From: Companilactobacillus suantsaicola
GTDB lineage: Bacteria; Bacillota; Bacilli; Lactobacillales; Lactobacillaceae
NCBI RefSeq assembly: GCF_004745525.1
Contig: NZ_RKLY01000024.1
Span: forward strand, 1 to 41,409
Reading direction: 5' to 3'
DNA length: 41,409 nucleotides
Below the pieces are notes generated by a model that was given only the letters and a program-made list of their open reading frames with translations, was not told the DNA's origin and did not search any database. The position numbers and the translations under genes are program-made. Positions 7,575-17,700 of the stretch are shown here, one piece after another. The number at the start of each line of letters is the position of its first letter. Position 1 is the first letter of the stretch.

Positions 7575-7705
7575 TTGAAAACCTCATTTCCTAAATCACT
7601 ATGCTAATTTGTCGATTGATTTTATTATACGAACGAATTATTATAATGTTAAATACTTATTAATAATGGTTAGTTATAACTTTTAAACATAGTTGAGGTG
7701 TAAAC
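7575..7705. promoter_or_regulatory. Divergent promoter region of the LysR locus
   Basis: A 131-bp AT-rich gap between the broken acetyltransferase and the LysR gene. It holds AT-rich dyads such as ATTATT...AATAAT at about 7639-7665. LysR regulators normally bind such divergent regions (T-N11-A boxes), but I cannot single out one box with confidence. Confidence 0.5.
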
Positions 7706-8587
7706 ATGGACATTCGTGTTTTAAGATATTTCATCATCATCGCTCAAGAATTGAACATTTCCAAAGCCGCCCGACTCTTGCACGTTTCGCAACCAGCACT
7801 GTCACGTCAAATCGCCGAATTAGAAACAACTTTAGGTACGAAACTATTCATTCGTGGCAAACGACAACTTCAGTTGACTCCCGACGGCTATTACTTATTA
7901 GAACGAGCCAAAGAAATTGTCGGACTGGTCAATAAAACGACCTACACTCTCCAAAAACAAGACTTAATCAGTGGTACTTTAGATATTGGAGCTGGTGAAA
8001 GTATTGCCTTGCAATGCGTGATGGAAACGATCAAAGAAATCATGCATAAATATCCCGAAATCCACATCAACTTCCGCAGTGGTGATTCCGAAAATATCTT
8101 ATCAGAACTAGATAGCGGCATTTTGGAGTTTGGAATTATCATGGGTGATCGCCCACTTGACAACTACCACCGACTAATTTTGCCTGAAAGAAATCGTTGG
8201 GGTGTCATTATGAGAAAAGATGAACCGCTCGCCAAAAAAGACTTCATTCAGCCTAGCGACTTATTGGGACGTTCGTTGTTGTTATCCCGTCAAGTCCGCA
8301 GAAAGCAGCTCTTCCAAGACTGGAGTCAGGATCTTTGGGACCAACTAAACTTCGTCGGAACTTACAATCTGATTTTTAACGCCGCTCTCCTCGTCCAAAC
8401 TGGTGCCTGCATGGCATTGTCGTACGAAGGATTGACCGATGTGACAAATAACGACGTCACCTTCATCCCCCTGCAACCAGAATTGACCGACCCGAACACC
8501 TTGATTTGGAGTAAGAATCGCCAAATGCCCGAAACGGCTAAACTATTTTTACAAACGCTCAAAGAGAATCTAAAGGAGACAAAATAA
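7706..8587 (+). CDS. LysR-family transcriptional regulator
   Basis: A 293-residue regulator. The winged helix-turn-helix is at residues 1-60 (MDIRVLRYFIIIAQELNISK, then AARLLHVSQPALSRQIAELE). It is followed by the linker helix and an effector-binding domain of periplasmic-binding-protein fold from about residue 90. TLDIGAGES marks its first strand. The start ATG has GAGGTG upstream. It faces the minus-strand acetyltransferase/SDR/AKR set and is followed without a gap by a nitroreductase, so it probably controls both sides in response to a small, perhaps aromatic or carbonyl, effector. The effector is inference only. Confidence 0.92.
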   Translation: MDIRVLRYFIIIAQELNISKAARLLHVSQPALSRQIAELETTLGTKLFIRGKRQLQLTPDGYYLLERAKEIVGLVNKTTYTLQKQDLISGTLDIGAGESIALQCVMETIKEIMHKYPEIHINFRSGDSENILSELDSGILEFGIIMGDRPLDNYHRLILPERNRWGVIMRKDEPLAKKDFIQPSDLLGRSLLLSRQVRRKQLFQDWSQDLWDQLNFVGTYNLIFNAALLVQTGACMALSYEGLTDVTNNDVTFIPLQPELTDPNTLIWSKNRQMPETAKLFLQTLKENLKETK

Positions 8588-9238
8588 ATGGAATTCCAAA
8601 ATGTTGTCAATAACCGTCACTCAGTCAGAGATTTCAGTGACCAAGTAGTCGATCACCAAACCATCAAAGAAATAATCGCTCTAGCACAAAAATCACCGTC
8701 ATGGGTCAACTCCCAGCCATGGAAAGTCTATGTTGCCACTGGCAAAACTCTTCAAAATATCAAAGATGCTTACGTTAAAAAAGATGCTGAAAAAGGTTAT
8801 CCTGATTTTCCAGTCATGCACCGAGATGACTGGAGTGCAGAAACCCAAAAGAACATGCAACAGTGGCGTCACGAGATTGTCCACCACTTCGAAAACTTTG
8901 ACGAAGCTCACGAAAAAATGAGCAGCGCTAGCACCCACTTGTACAATTCACCGGCCATTGTCTTCGTGACTATTCCGAAAAATTCATCCCTATGGTCAGT
9001 TTTCGACGCCGGGGCTTTCTGCCAAACATTAATGTTAGCCGCCAAAGATAAAGGCCTAGATTCCATTCCAACTTACACCAGCGTCAGATTTCCTGATGTC
9101 ATCAGACAAAATATGGACATCCCTGATAATGAGACTTTAGTAATCGGCTTATCACTAGGCTATGCAAAAGATGTAACAATCAATACTTACCGTTCGAAAC
9201 GTGAAGATATTGATGATATTACGAAATTTAAAGACTAA
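8588..9238 (+). CDS. Nitroreductase-family FMN oxidoreductase
   Basis: A 216-residue flavoprotein of the nitroreductase fold. The N-terminal NNRHSVRDFS is the FMN phosphate-binding arginine motif, SPSWVNSQPWKVYVATG is the typical SxxNxQPW segment, and near the end VIGLSLGYAKD is the GYP-like strand. Such enzymes reduce nitroaromatics, quinones or enones with NAD(P)H in the cytoplasm. The ATG follows the LysR stop codon directly (8585-8587 TAA, 8588 ATG), with AAGGAG inside the end of lysR, so the two are translationally coupled. A terminator follows. Confidence 0.92.
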   Translation: MEFQNVVNNRHSVRDFSDQVVDHQTIKEIIALAQKSPSWVNSQPWKVYVATGKTLQNIKDAYVKKDAEKGYPDFPVMHRDDWSAETQKNMQQWRHEIVHHFENFDEAHEKMSSASTHLYNSPAIVFVTIPKNSSLWSVFDAGAFCQTLMLAAKDKGLDSIPTYTSVRFPDVIRQNMDIPDNETLVIGLSLGYAKDVTINTYRSKREDIDDITKFKD

Positions 9239-9283
9239 AAAAAGATTGACTCAACTGTTCAAGCAGTTGAAGCAATCTTTTTT
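9239..9283. terminator. Bidirectional intrinsic terminator
   Basis: AAAAAGATTG...CAACTG (9239-9257) pairs with CAGTTG...CAATCTTTTTT (9264-9283), with a small internal bulge. It ends both the nitroreductase transcript and the convergent esterase gene, whose stop codon lies in the T-run. Confidence 0.85.
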
Positions 9284-10031
9284 AGTTTAGAAAGAATTCA
9301 GTTGTAATGTCCAAAGCTTCTTTTCGTGAATTACCAATTGAAAAACCATGATCAGCATCATCCAACAAGTGTAATTGGTCATTTTGATAAACCTCATCGT
9401 AACGAGTTGAAGCAATTTTATCTACGACTGTATCTTTGAGTCCGTGAATCAAACAAACTGGGCCAGTATAAATCTGAGCAACCTCATAGATTGGTAAAGT
9501 CTGAGCGGTTCGCAAATAAAAACCGCCTAAGGTTAAGCCCTTTTTGATTGGCAATTCATCAGGAATATTTTGTGGATCGTAAGTATATCCTTGGGTGTTA
9601 CCTTTTAAAGCATCATCTTTTAGGGTTGCTGCTGGAGCTAACAAAGCTAGTTTATCAACCTTATCGTGATAATAACCAGCTATCATACTAGCAACGACTC
9701 CACCTTGAGAATGTCCCAAAAGATACAAATTTCTGACGCCGGAAATACTGCGGGCATAGTCTAAAATAGCTTTGCCATCACCAATTTCATTTAAAACCGT
9801 CATATCTTTGAAAGCTCCGTCACTTTGACCATGACCATTGAAGTCAAAACGTAACGTTGCCAATCCCTCAGATTCAAATCTCAAAGCTAATTGATACAAC
9901 AATTGATCCGGATTCATCCCTCGGTCTGACGTAAATCCATGCATCAAAACGACTAAATCAAATTCTTTTTTATCCGGCTTAACTAAAGTCCCACGTAAAG
10001 TTAGGCCATCTCTTTTTATTTCAACATCCAT
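9282..10031 (-). CDS. Alpha/beta hydrolase, cinnamoyl (feruloyl) esterase type
   Basis: A 249-residue serine esterase closely resembling, from memory, the Lactobacillus johnsonii cinnamoyl esterase LJ0536 and related L. plantarum enzymes. Shared features are FDFNGHGQSDG, the nucleophile elbow GHSQGGVVASM, the lid segment with GNTQGYTYDP and LTLGGFYLRTAQTLPIYEV, CLIHGLKDTVV (acid region) and DADHGF (catalytic His). The lid Gln in NTQG is the residue known to contact the hydroxycinnamate. The enzyme would release ferulic, caffeic or p-coumaric acid from esters in the cytoplasm. I start at ATG 10029-10031, which gives MDVEIKRDG like the family and follows GAGGAG; the in-frame ATG five codons upstream overlaps that site. 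Confidence 0.9.
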   Translation of the reverse strand: MDVEIKRDGLTLRGTLVKPDKKEFDLVVLMHGFTSDRGMNPDQLLYQLALRFESEGLATLRFDFNGHGQSDGAFKDMTVLNEIGDGKAILDYARSISGVRNLYLLGHSQGGVVASMIAGYYHDKVDKLALLAPAATLKDDALKGNTQGYTYDPQNIPDELPIKKGLTLGGFYLRTAQTLPIYEVAQIYTGPVCLIHGLKDTVVDKIASTRYDEVYQNDQLHLLDDADHGFSIGNSRKEALDITTEFFLN

Positions 10032-10100
10032 CAAATCTCTCCTCATCTTTTTGATTATTCTAATCCTTTAATGTCGATTTCGACAACAGCTATATAAAAA

Positions 10101-10151
10101 TGACATATCAAATAAATTGTCATGATATACGGAATGGTTTACATTTGATAT
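10101..10151. promoter_or_regulatory. Inverted repeats before the flavin disulfide reductase
   Basis: The 146-bp divergent gap holds several overlapping dyads. ATATCAAAT (10105-10113) pairs with ATTTGATAT (10143-10151), TGACA (10101-10105) with TGTCA (10118-10122), and ATATCA (10105-10110) with TGATAT (10123-10128). One of them may be an operator; no clear -35/-10 pair was found. Confidence 0.35.
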
Positions 10152-10177
10152 ATAGAATAATTATTGGAGGGAACTTT

Positions 10178-11509
10178 ATGTCTAAATTTGATTATGATGT
10201 ATTGTACATTGGTGCCGGACACGCAACTTTTGACGGTGGCGCACCTTTGGCTGAAACTGGTGTCAAAGTTGGCGTTATCGAAAGTGGTTTAGTTGGTGGA
10301 ACTTGTCCAAATCGTGGTTGTAACGCCAAAATTGCCATCGATGAACCAGTCAAAATGACCCGTGAAGCACAACGTTTAAACGGCATCCTAAAAGGTGATT
10401 TAACAATTGACTGGACCAAAAATATCGAACACAAACAAGAAATCATTGACGTATTACCCGACAATTTGACTGCTCGATTGACTAATGCCGGAGCCGATGT
10501 GATTCACGGACACGCCCAATTCAAAGATGAACACACCGTAATAGTCGATGACAAACAAGAAATCACTGCTGAAAAAATCGTCATTGCGACTGGCTTACGT
10601 CCCCACCGCTTGGATATTCCCGGAACTGATTTAGCTCACGACAGTGAAGACTTCCTCAATCTCAAGCACTTGCCAAAGCGAATCACCATTGTTGGATCTG
10701 GCTATATCGGGATGGAATTTGCCACGATTGCCAACGCCTCAGGTGCTGAAGTTACTGTGATGTTGCATACCGACAAAGTCCTCAGAAACTTTTACCAACC
10801 TTACGTTCAAAAAGTTGTCGATGACCTCAAAAAACGTGGCGTGACATTTATTGAAAATTCTCAGGTACAAAAATTTGCCCAAAAGGATAATGAACTAGAA
10901 ATCACTTATGGAGATAACCAAAGCCTGACAACCGATTGGATTCTCGATGCGACCGGCCGGATTCCTAATTTGGACAACCTCGGTTTGGACAAAGTTGGCG
11001 TTAAGTACGATCAAACCGGTGTCTTTGTGAATGAGTACTTACAAACTAACGTCGAGAATATTTACGCTGCTGGTGACGTTGTTTCTAATGATTTACCAAA
11101 AGTTACTCCCGCCGCCTACTTCGAATCAAAATATTTGATGAAACTCTTCTCCAAACAGACGAGTGAACCTATAAAATATCCCGTTATCCCTTCAGTCGTC
11201 TTCACTTCACCAAGAATTGCTCAAGCCGGAATTTCTGTTAAAGAAGGACAAGCTAAAGGTTACGAAATCAGTACCAACGACCTCGCTAACTATTGGTACT
11301 ATCAAGTTGATAAGGAACCAATCGCCGAAAGTAAACAGATTCACGACAAAGACGGCCACTTAGTTGGCGTCACCGAAGTCAGCGACCAAGCTCAAGATGC
11401 CGTCAACGCACTACTCCCAGCTATCGAATTTAAATTTGACCGCGAACAAGTCAGTCGTCTAATCGGAATCTTCCCATCAATCGGATACGCAGCTTGGCAT
11501 CGTGCATAA
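10178..11509 (+). CDS. Class I pyridine nucleotide-disulfide oxidoreductase (glutathione reductase-like)
   Basis: A 443-residue FAD enzyme. The N-terminal FAD site is YDVLYIGAGHATFDGG. The redox-active disulfide is in GGTCPNRGCNAK (usual form GGTCxNxGCxPK). The NAD(P) site is TIVGSGYIGMEFA, and the second FAD motif NIYAAGDVV is in place. The C-terminal dimer domain is present but ends IFPSIGYAAWHRA, so the HPT-x-x-E motif that supplies the catalytic base in glutathione and lipoamide reductases is not there. It is therefore not a standard Gor or Lpd; it may act on another thiol, quinone or metal, or as an oxidase. I use the ATG at 10178-10180, behind TTGGAGGG. A longer upstream frame adds unlikely sequence. 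Single gene with its own terminator. Confidence 0.88.
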   Translation: MSKFDYDVLYIGAGHATFDGGAPLAETGVKVGVIESGLVGGTCPNRGCNAKIAIDEPVKMTREAQRLNGILKGDLTIDWTKNIEHKQEIIDVLPDNLTARLTNAGADVIHGHAQFKDEHTVIVDDKQEITAEKIVIATGLRPHRLDIPGTDLAHDSEDFLNLKHLPKRITIVGSGYIGMEFATIANASGAEVTVMLHTDKVLRNFYQPYVQKVVDDLKKRGVTFIENSQVQKFAQKDNELEITYGDNQSLTTDWILDATGRIPNLDNLGLDKVGVKYDQTGVFVNEYLQTNVENIYAAGDVVSNDLPKVTPAAYFESKYLMKLFSKQTSEPIKYPVIPSVVFTSPRIAQAGISVKEGQAKGYEISTNDLANYWYYQVDKEPIAESKQIHDKDGHLVGVTEVSDQAQDAVNALLPAIEFKFDREQVSRLIGIFPSIGYAAWHRA

Positions 11510-11523
11510 AGAATAGTATACAA

Positions 11524-11561
11524 AAATAGAGTTGATGGCAAAATGCCCGTCAACTCTATTT
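11524..11561 (+). terminator. Intrinsic terminator
   Basis: AAATAGAGTTGA (11524-11535) pairs with TCAACTCTATTT (11550-11561), just behind the disulfide reductase. Confidence 0.8.
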
Positions 11562-11588
11562 ATCGTACAACCACTTTTTTTTACAAAA

Positions 11589-11631
11589 AAATAGACCAAG
11601 GTAATTGTTTTCTAATTGCCTTGGCCTATTT
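11589..11631 (-). terminator. Intrinsic terminator of the giant surface-protein gene
   Basis: AAATAGACCAAGGTAATT (11589-11606) pairs with AATTGCCTTGGCCTATTT (11614-11631), with A-runs that become T-runs on the minus strand. It lies behind repeat copy B, so that element is transcribed as part of the 3' untranslated region of the giant gene. Confidence 0.85.
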
Positions 11632-11632
11632 G

Positions 11633-11768
11633 ACTCTCTAATCGAAACGAGTTACACAAGCCAGACCCAGCCATATAGCTACATTCCCCAAATCACACAC
11701 AAGTTCGGTGTGCAATTCGTGGAATTAGGCTATCTGTCTGGGTCTAACCGGCTTGTTCCACTCTCTAA
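11633..11768 (-). repeat. Structured repeat, copy B (long interrupted hairpin)
   Basis: The same architecture as copy A at 686-824. ACTCTCTAA direct repeats bound it at 11633-11641 and 11760-11768. CAAGCC (11657-11662) pairs with GGCTTG (11750-11755). AGACCCAG (11663-11670) pairs with CTGGGTCT (11738-11745). ATAGC (11675-11679) pairs with GCTAT (11729-11733), then CACAC with GTGTG at the tip and the shared GCAATTCGTG. The stem sequences differ from copy A while pairing is kept. The TAG stop of the giant gene (11765-11767) is inside its edge. Confidence 0.7.
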
Positions 11769-14700
11769 TACCATGCGTAAGTATTGAAATGAACCCCTTT
11801 AACTAGTTTGATCCATTCATCATTACCGACATGATAATAAGTATCACCATTTGAATCTTCAACTCGATAATCAGTTCTCCAAGATGTTTCTTGAGCTAAG
11901 GAGTAATCATCGATCAATTCGTCTTCTTTAGAATACAAGCGATAAATTGTGCTTGTACGATCTAGATTGATAATTCCCTTAACGCCAACGGCATTCTTGA
12001 AGACACCTGTCTCAATTGGTTCTTCGAAGAAAACATCATTTGAATCGACCCACTCACCGGTTGCAACACGATATTGTTTAATGCCGGCTCGGTTAGTTCT
12101 AACTTGGTCAGTTCTCCAAGAAGTATCTTGGACCAATTGACGACCTTTGATCAATTCATTGTCTTGATTATCCAAATCAAAAGTCTGTTGATCAGTCTTA
12201 GTTGTGATAATGCCATCGATATTTGCGTAAGTCCAAGCATCATCAATAACCACTTCATTTTGACCAAAGATAACATCGTTTGCATCGACCCATTCGCCAG
12301 TAGCAACACGATATTGTTGAACACCAGCCCTGTTAGTCCGATATTGATCAGTCTTCCAAGAAGTATCTTTCTTCAAATTACGACTAATAGCAACGTTTGC
12401 TTGATCATTTAATTGATATTGTCTTTGATTTGTCTTAGTTGTTACGATTCCAAATACATCTTTGTAAATCCAATCGTCGTCACCTTTAGTTTGTGGATAG
12501 CCTAGATAGACATCATTTGCGTCAATCCATTCACCAGTAGCGACACGATATTGTTTGACACCGGCTTGATTAGTCCGAATTTGATCATACTTCCAAGAAG
12601 TATTTTCAGCCAAATTCCGGTTCGTGATCCGCTCATTATCTTGATTGTTCAAACCGTACATTTGACGATCTGTCTTGGTCGTAACCACACCAGAGTCATC
12701 ACCGTAAGTCCAATCGTCATCTGCACCAGTTTCACTACCAGTTGTTGAACCAGTTCCAGTAGTTGATCCAGTACCGCCAGAATTTCCACCAGTACCAGTG
12801 CTACCACCAGTTGAACCTCCAGTTGAGGATGCCGCCTTGACGTTGACCGCACGAATGAAGGTTACCGTATTATTACCTTTATCTACTGAAACATTGTCGC
12901 CATCGAAGGTATAAGCATTAGTCCCATTATCAACTAACTTAACTGTCACTCTTTGATAATAAGTGCCGGCTTTCGTAAATTTACCATTACTATCGATGTT
13001 TGTAGTCTTATTTGTGGCTGCTTTATCAGTATAGAAGTCTCCAAATTGAACCCCATCATTAGCAACAACTGCATCATTACTTGAACCAGTGATAGAAACA
13101 TCACCAGGATTATTCAAACTTGAATCACGGACTGAAGTACCATAATCAACTGACGTGTCAGCAATAATGTAATTTGCTGGAGTTGTTGAAGCAACAACCT
13201 TTTGAACAAAGGTGACACTATTATCAGTTTTATCGTAAGTTCCACCAATTGCGGCAAAGTTAATATTATCAGCTGCACCATCAGCTAAGTAGAACTTAAT
13301 TTGTCTGAAGTAAGTTCCGGCTTGGTAAACTCGATTGCCACTAGCTAAGTCAGTTTTATCAGTCAAATCATTCTTCAAATAATAATCTGAACCTACTTCG
13401 ACATTCTTGTTAGGAGCAAGCAAAGAATTACCATCAGAATCCGTCAATGTGTAATCAGTATCCGCTAACTTTGAATCGTCTTTAGTATCGACTGAAACAT
13501 CCACGTCCGAAACTGAAGTTTGAGCATACTTTTCAGCAGCCAAAACATTGATTGTTTGAATATAAGTGACAGTACCATCACTATTGACCACCACATTTGG
13601 ATCAGCAAAACTATTGCTGTCTAATTTAACATTTGGCGTAAAGGTTACTCGACGATAATAAGCTCCAGGCGTTGTAAAGATATCACCAACATCAACAACA
13701 CCGGATTTATCACCAGCCAAAGCTACCTTAACACCTGTGTAATATGTATTATCAACACTAACTGATGCTGGAATTGAATCATTCTTATTGTTCAAAATAT
13801 ATCCATCTGTAGAAGTTAATTTTGTGTCACTCGTTGAAGTTCCAGTTGTGACATCAATTGAAGCAACTGAAACATGAGCTACAGCAGAATTGATTACTAC
13901 TGTTTGAACATAAGATACTGTGCCATTACCAACTAATGCATCCGTTCCAAAGGTATTATTGTCAATATCTTCCTGACTGACTTTAAACGTAATTTCACGA
14001 TAATAAGTTCCAGGTTTTGTGATTGAAATGGAATCTACATTTTTAAAGACATTAGTAGAATCCGTGTAGTACTTAGCACCAGGTGTAACACTAGTAGAAA
14101 TTGCGTTGCCATCCTGATCGTACAAAACATTTTCAGCCATACTCGTCAAAGCATCACTATTACCAGCAGTCGTATTAACAACCGTAATAGTAGGCCTTGC
14201 TAGAGAACTATTCACAACGTGGATTTGTTGAGCATAAGTAATTGTGCCATCAGCATTAACTTTTGCATTTCCATCATGCAAATCATAATCTTTGGCAAAA
14301 TTCTTATCTGTTGGCATGAAAGTAATTACTCGATAGAAATCACCCTTTAAGAATTTACCATTTGCCGCCGCATTAGCGAACTTAGAAGAATTACCCAAAG
14401 CATCAGCAACATTTGAATAGAACTTAGTATTGTCAATTTTAGTGACTTCTCCAAGTGATTTACCATTTGCATCTTCAAGCTTAAGTGCATTTTTATCCTT
14501 AACATTTTCAGCATCAGTTGAAGTTCCAACGTTAACAGTCAATGAATCTGCAGTAATCTTGGCAGCTTCATTGGCACTAACTACCACTGCCTGGACATAT
14601 GAAACTGTACTATTTACTTTATCCACATGTGCATTAGTTCCGAAGTTATTTGCACTTATTTCTTCCCGTGTTAGTTGGAAAGTAATTTCACGATAATATG

Positions 14701-17700
14701 TATCAGCTTTTGTAAAGTTTCCGTCCGCATCTATTTCTAAAGTTGTCTTGGCTCCATCAGTAAAGACATCCCCGGCTTCATCATAATATTGATCTCCATA
14801 TGACAAAACTTTTGCATTAGTGATTTGTTGACCATTTGCATCATAAATCTTATTTTCAGTAGGATTGTCAGTTACAGAAGTTATATTCTGTCCAACTTTA
14901 GCTTTTGCAATACTTACATTGTATTTAGAAACGGCATCATTATCCGTAACATTAATTTCTTGTGCATAATAAACTTTTTTACCATCTGAACTTAATTTGG
15001 CATTGTCATCATTCAAAAGATAACCGTCATTTAAGTTCACATTATCTGATACATCAAAGGTTATAAGGCGATAATATTGACCCTTATTAAAGTTGCCATT
15101 GTCATCTACCGCGGTTATACTTGCATTGCCGTTTAAAGCATCTGTAGCACTCTTATAATAAGTTCCGTCAACCTTGGCAACACTACCCAATGTTTTTCCT
15201 GCAGTATCCGTTAATGTTCCCGTAGTTTCTTCAACTGATGCTTCTGAAGTTCCTGTTGAAATATTTAATGGATCAACATGGACCTTAACACCTGTCACGC
15301 CAACATAAATTGGTTGAACAAACGAAACGGTATATTTTTGAGCATTTAGATATGCATCACTACCAAAGTTATTCTTTGCAAAGTCTTCATGGCTCAATAT
15401 GAATGTTACTGAACGATAATACAATCCTGAATTATTGAAAGTACCATTTTCAGAAACAGTTGGAGCTACGTCTTCTTTAAAGACATCCTTAGCATTTACA
15501 TAGTATTTTTCGCCATATGTAGGATTTTTACTAATAGTATTACCTTTACTATCAGTTAATTTAGCATCTTTTGGATTGTTATCGTCAACTATTTCTGTAG
15601 TATCACCTACATCAGCTTTACCAGATGAGATATTCGCTTGGGCCAAATCTGTAGCTGAACGAACAGTTACTGGTTGAGCATAAACTATTGTGCCATCAGC
15701 GAGCTTTGTCATATTGTCATCAGATAATACATAGTCATTATCAAAGTTATCTTCCGGTGAGAAGTAAATTAAACGATAATATGTACCCGGATTTAGATAA
15801 CGCTCACTCACTGCCGAGTTACTTACATCAGCTGTATTTTGTTTCAAGGCGCCTTCACGAGAGTTGTAATATACTTTACCAATCTTACTGAATTTAGCTC
15901 CTGTCAAAGTATAGCCTGTAGAATCAGTAACTTTTTGATTATCAACTGTCGTTTTAGCATCTACTACTAAAGGATTTACCGAAACTCCTGTAGGAATAGA
16001 ACCAACACTAATCTCTTGAGCAAAAGTTACAGTATTATCCTCTTCATTTATTGAATAATCCGTTCCATTTTTACCATTAAAAGTATAGGAACTAACTGGA
16101 TTCTTTAATTTGAATGTAATTGTCCGATAATACGTTCCAGCTTTAACAAACGTTTTATTTTCTTTTGTATCAGAAATGCCCTTTATTGCATCTTCTGACT
16201 TTGTATAAAATTCATCTCCTGTTTTAACATCAGCCATAAGAACCTCACCATTGTTTATAGTTAATCTATTTGTGCCTGAGTCGCTTATATTAGAAATGTT
16301 ATCCCCAATTTTGGCAAAAATAGTATCAATCTTTTCACTAACTGCGTTTGATGTAACATTAATTTTTTGGATATAAGTTACAGTGTTTCCACCCTCAGGA
16401 ATAACTGGACTCTCTCCATTAATTATATCTGTAAAATCATGATTTGAGGTTAAATCGTTTAAAGTAATTGTAACTCGACGATAATATGATTTTCCGGCTT
16501 CAGTAAACTGATCATCAGCTTTCACAGAAACTGGTGAAGTTTCACTATAAGCATCTTCTGCACTTTCATATAAATTGGAGTCTATTGAAATTCCACTAAT
16601 CAATGATTTCTCAGTAATGTTATCAATTACTTCAATTCCAGACTTATTATTACTAATTGACGAAATTCCAGTTCCAACGCCAACATTAAGATCAGAAATA
16701 GTTGCTGTAGTTGGATTGACTGAGACAGTTACCGATTGAACATATGTAATTACTTTACCTTCAGAACTTATTACATAGTCAGTTCCCTCTTCACCAGCAA
16801 AGTTATATTCACTGGCAGGATTAATTAAGTTGAAAGTAACTTTCCGGAAGTATGTTTCAGGTTTAACAAAGTAACCATTTTTAATACCACTTGAAGACTT
16901 AATAGCACTGTTTGTTACTGAATCTAAAGCATCTTTAGCAGTATCGTAATAAGTTTCATCAGGAACGGAGTTTCCATCAACAATCGATTGACCATCAGTA
17001 TCTAATAACAAGCTACCGTCTGGCGTTTTCCCTACTTTGCCTGTTGAATCACCAACTTTAACATTCCCTAATTTTGAAATATTAGCGGTAACTGTACTCT
17101 TATTAACTGTCACAGCTTGAACAAAGGTTACTGTTCCGTCACTACTCTTAGGACCAACGCCATTTACTAAGTCAGTAAAGGTATAGTTCTTAGCTTCAGC
17201 ATTTAATTTGAATGTAATTGTCCGATAGTAAGTTTGACCGGATTTTGTAAACTTTTCTCCAACGTTAACCGCATCAGTCTTACCATCATCAGTCAAAGCA
17301 CTTTGAGGATTCGTGTAATAAGTTTTACCAAATGTGATTCCGTCATTGTTAGAATCATCAATTAACGAATTATTTCCACTATCAACTAAGCTATCACCAT
17401 CAGTATCAGTAATATTTGTAGACGAACCAACATTTACCGCCAAATTATGTACGTTAACAGTTGTTGTGCTTGGTAACACATTAACTGCTTGAACAAAGCT
17501 AACGGTTTTACTCTCAGTATCAACATCGATAGCATCAGAACCTTTAAAGGCAGCGGCATCAATTGAATCATTGTTAATATGGAAAATGATTTCACGATAA
17601 TAAGTTCCAGCTTTAGTGAATTTTCCATTAACAACTTCATTCGTTGCTTCATCATTAAGATCACTATCAGTGTAATATTTTGGACCAAAAGTTACTTTAT

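Noticed and set aside
10100-10177. Extended start of the flavin disulfide reductase (26 extra residues)
   Set aside because: The extension has no ribosome site and covers promoter dyads; GGAGGG lies just before the ATG at 10178.
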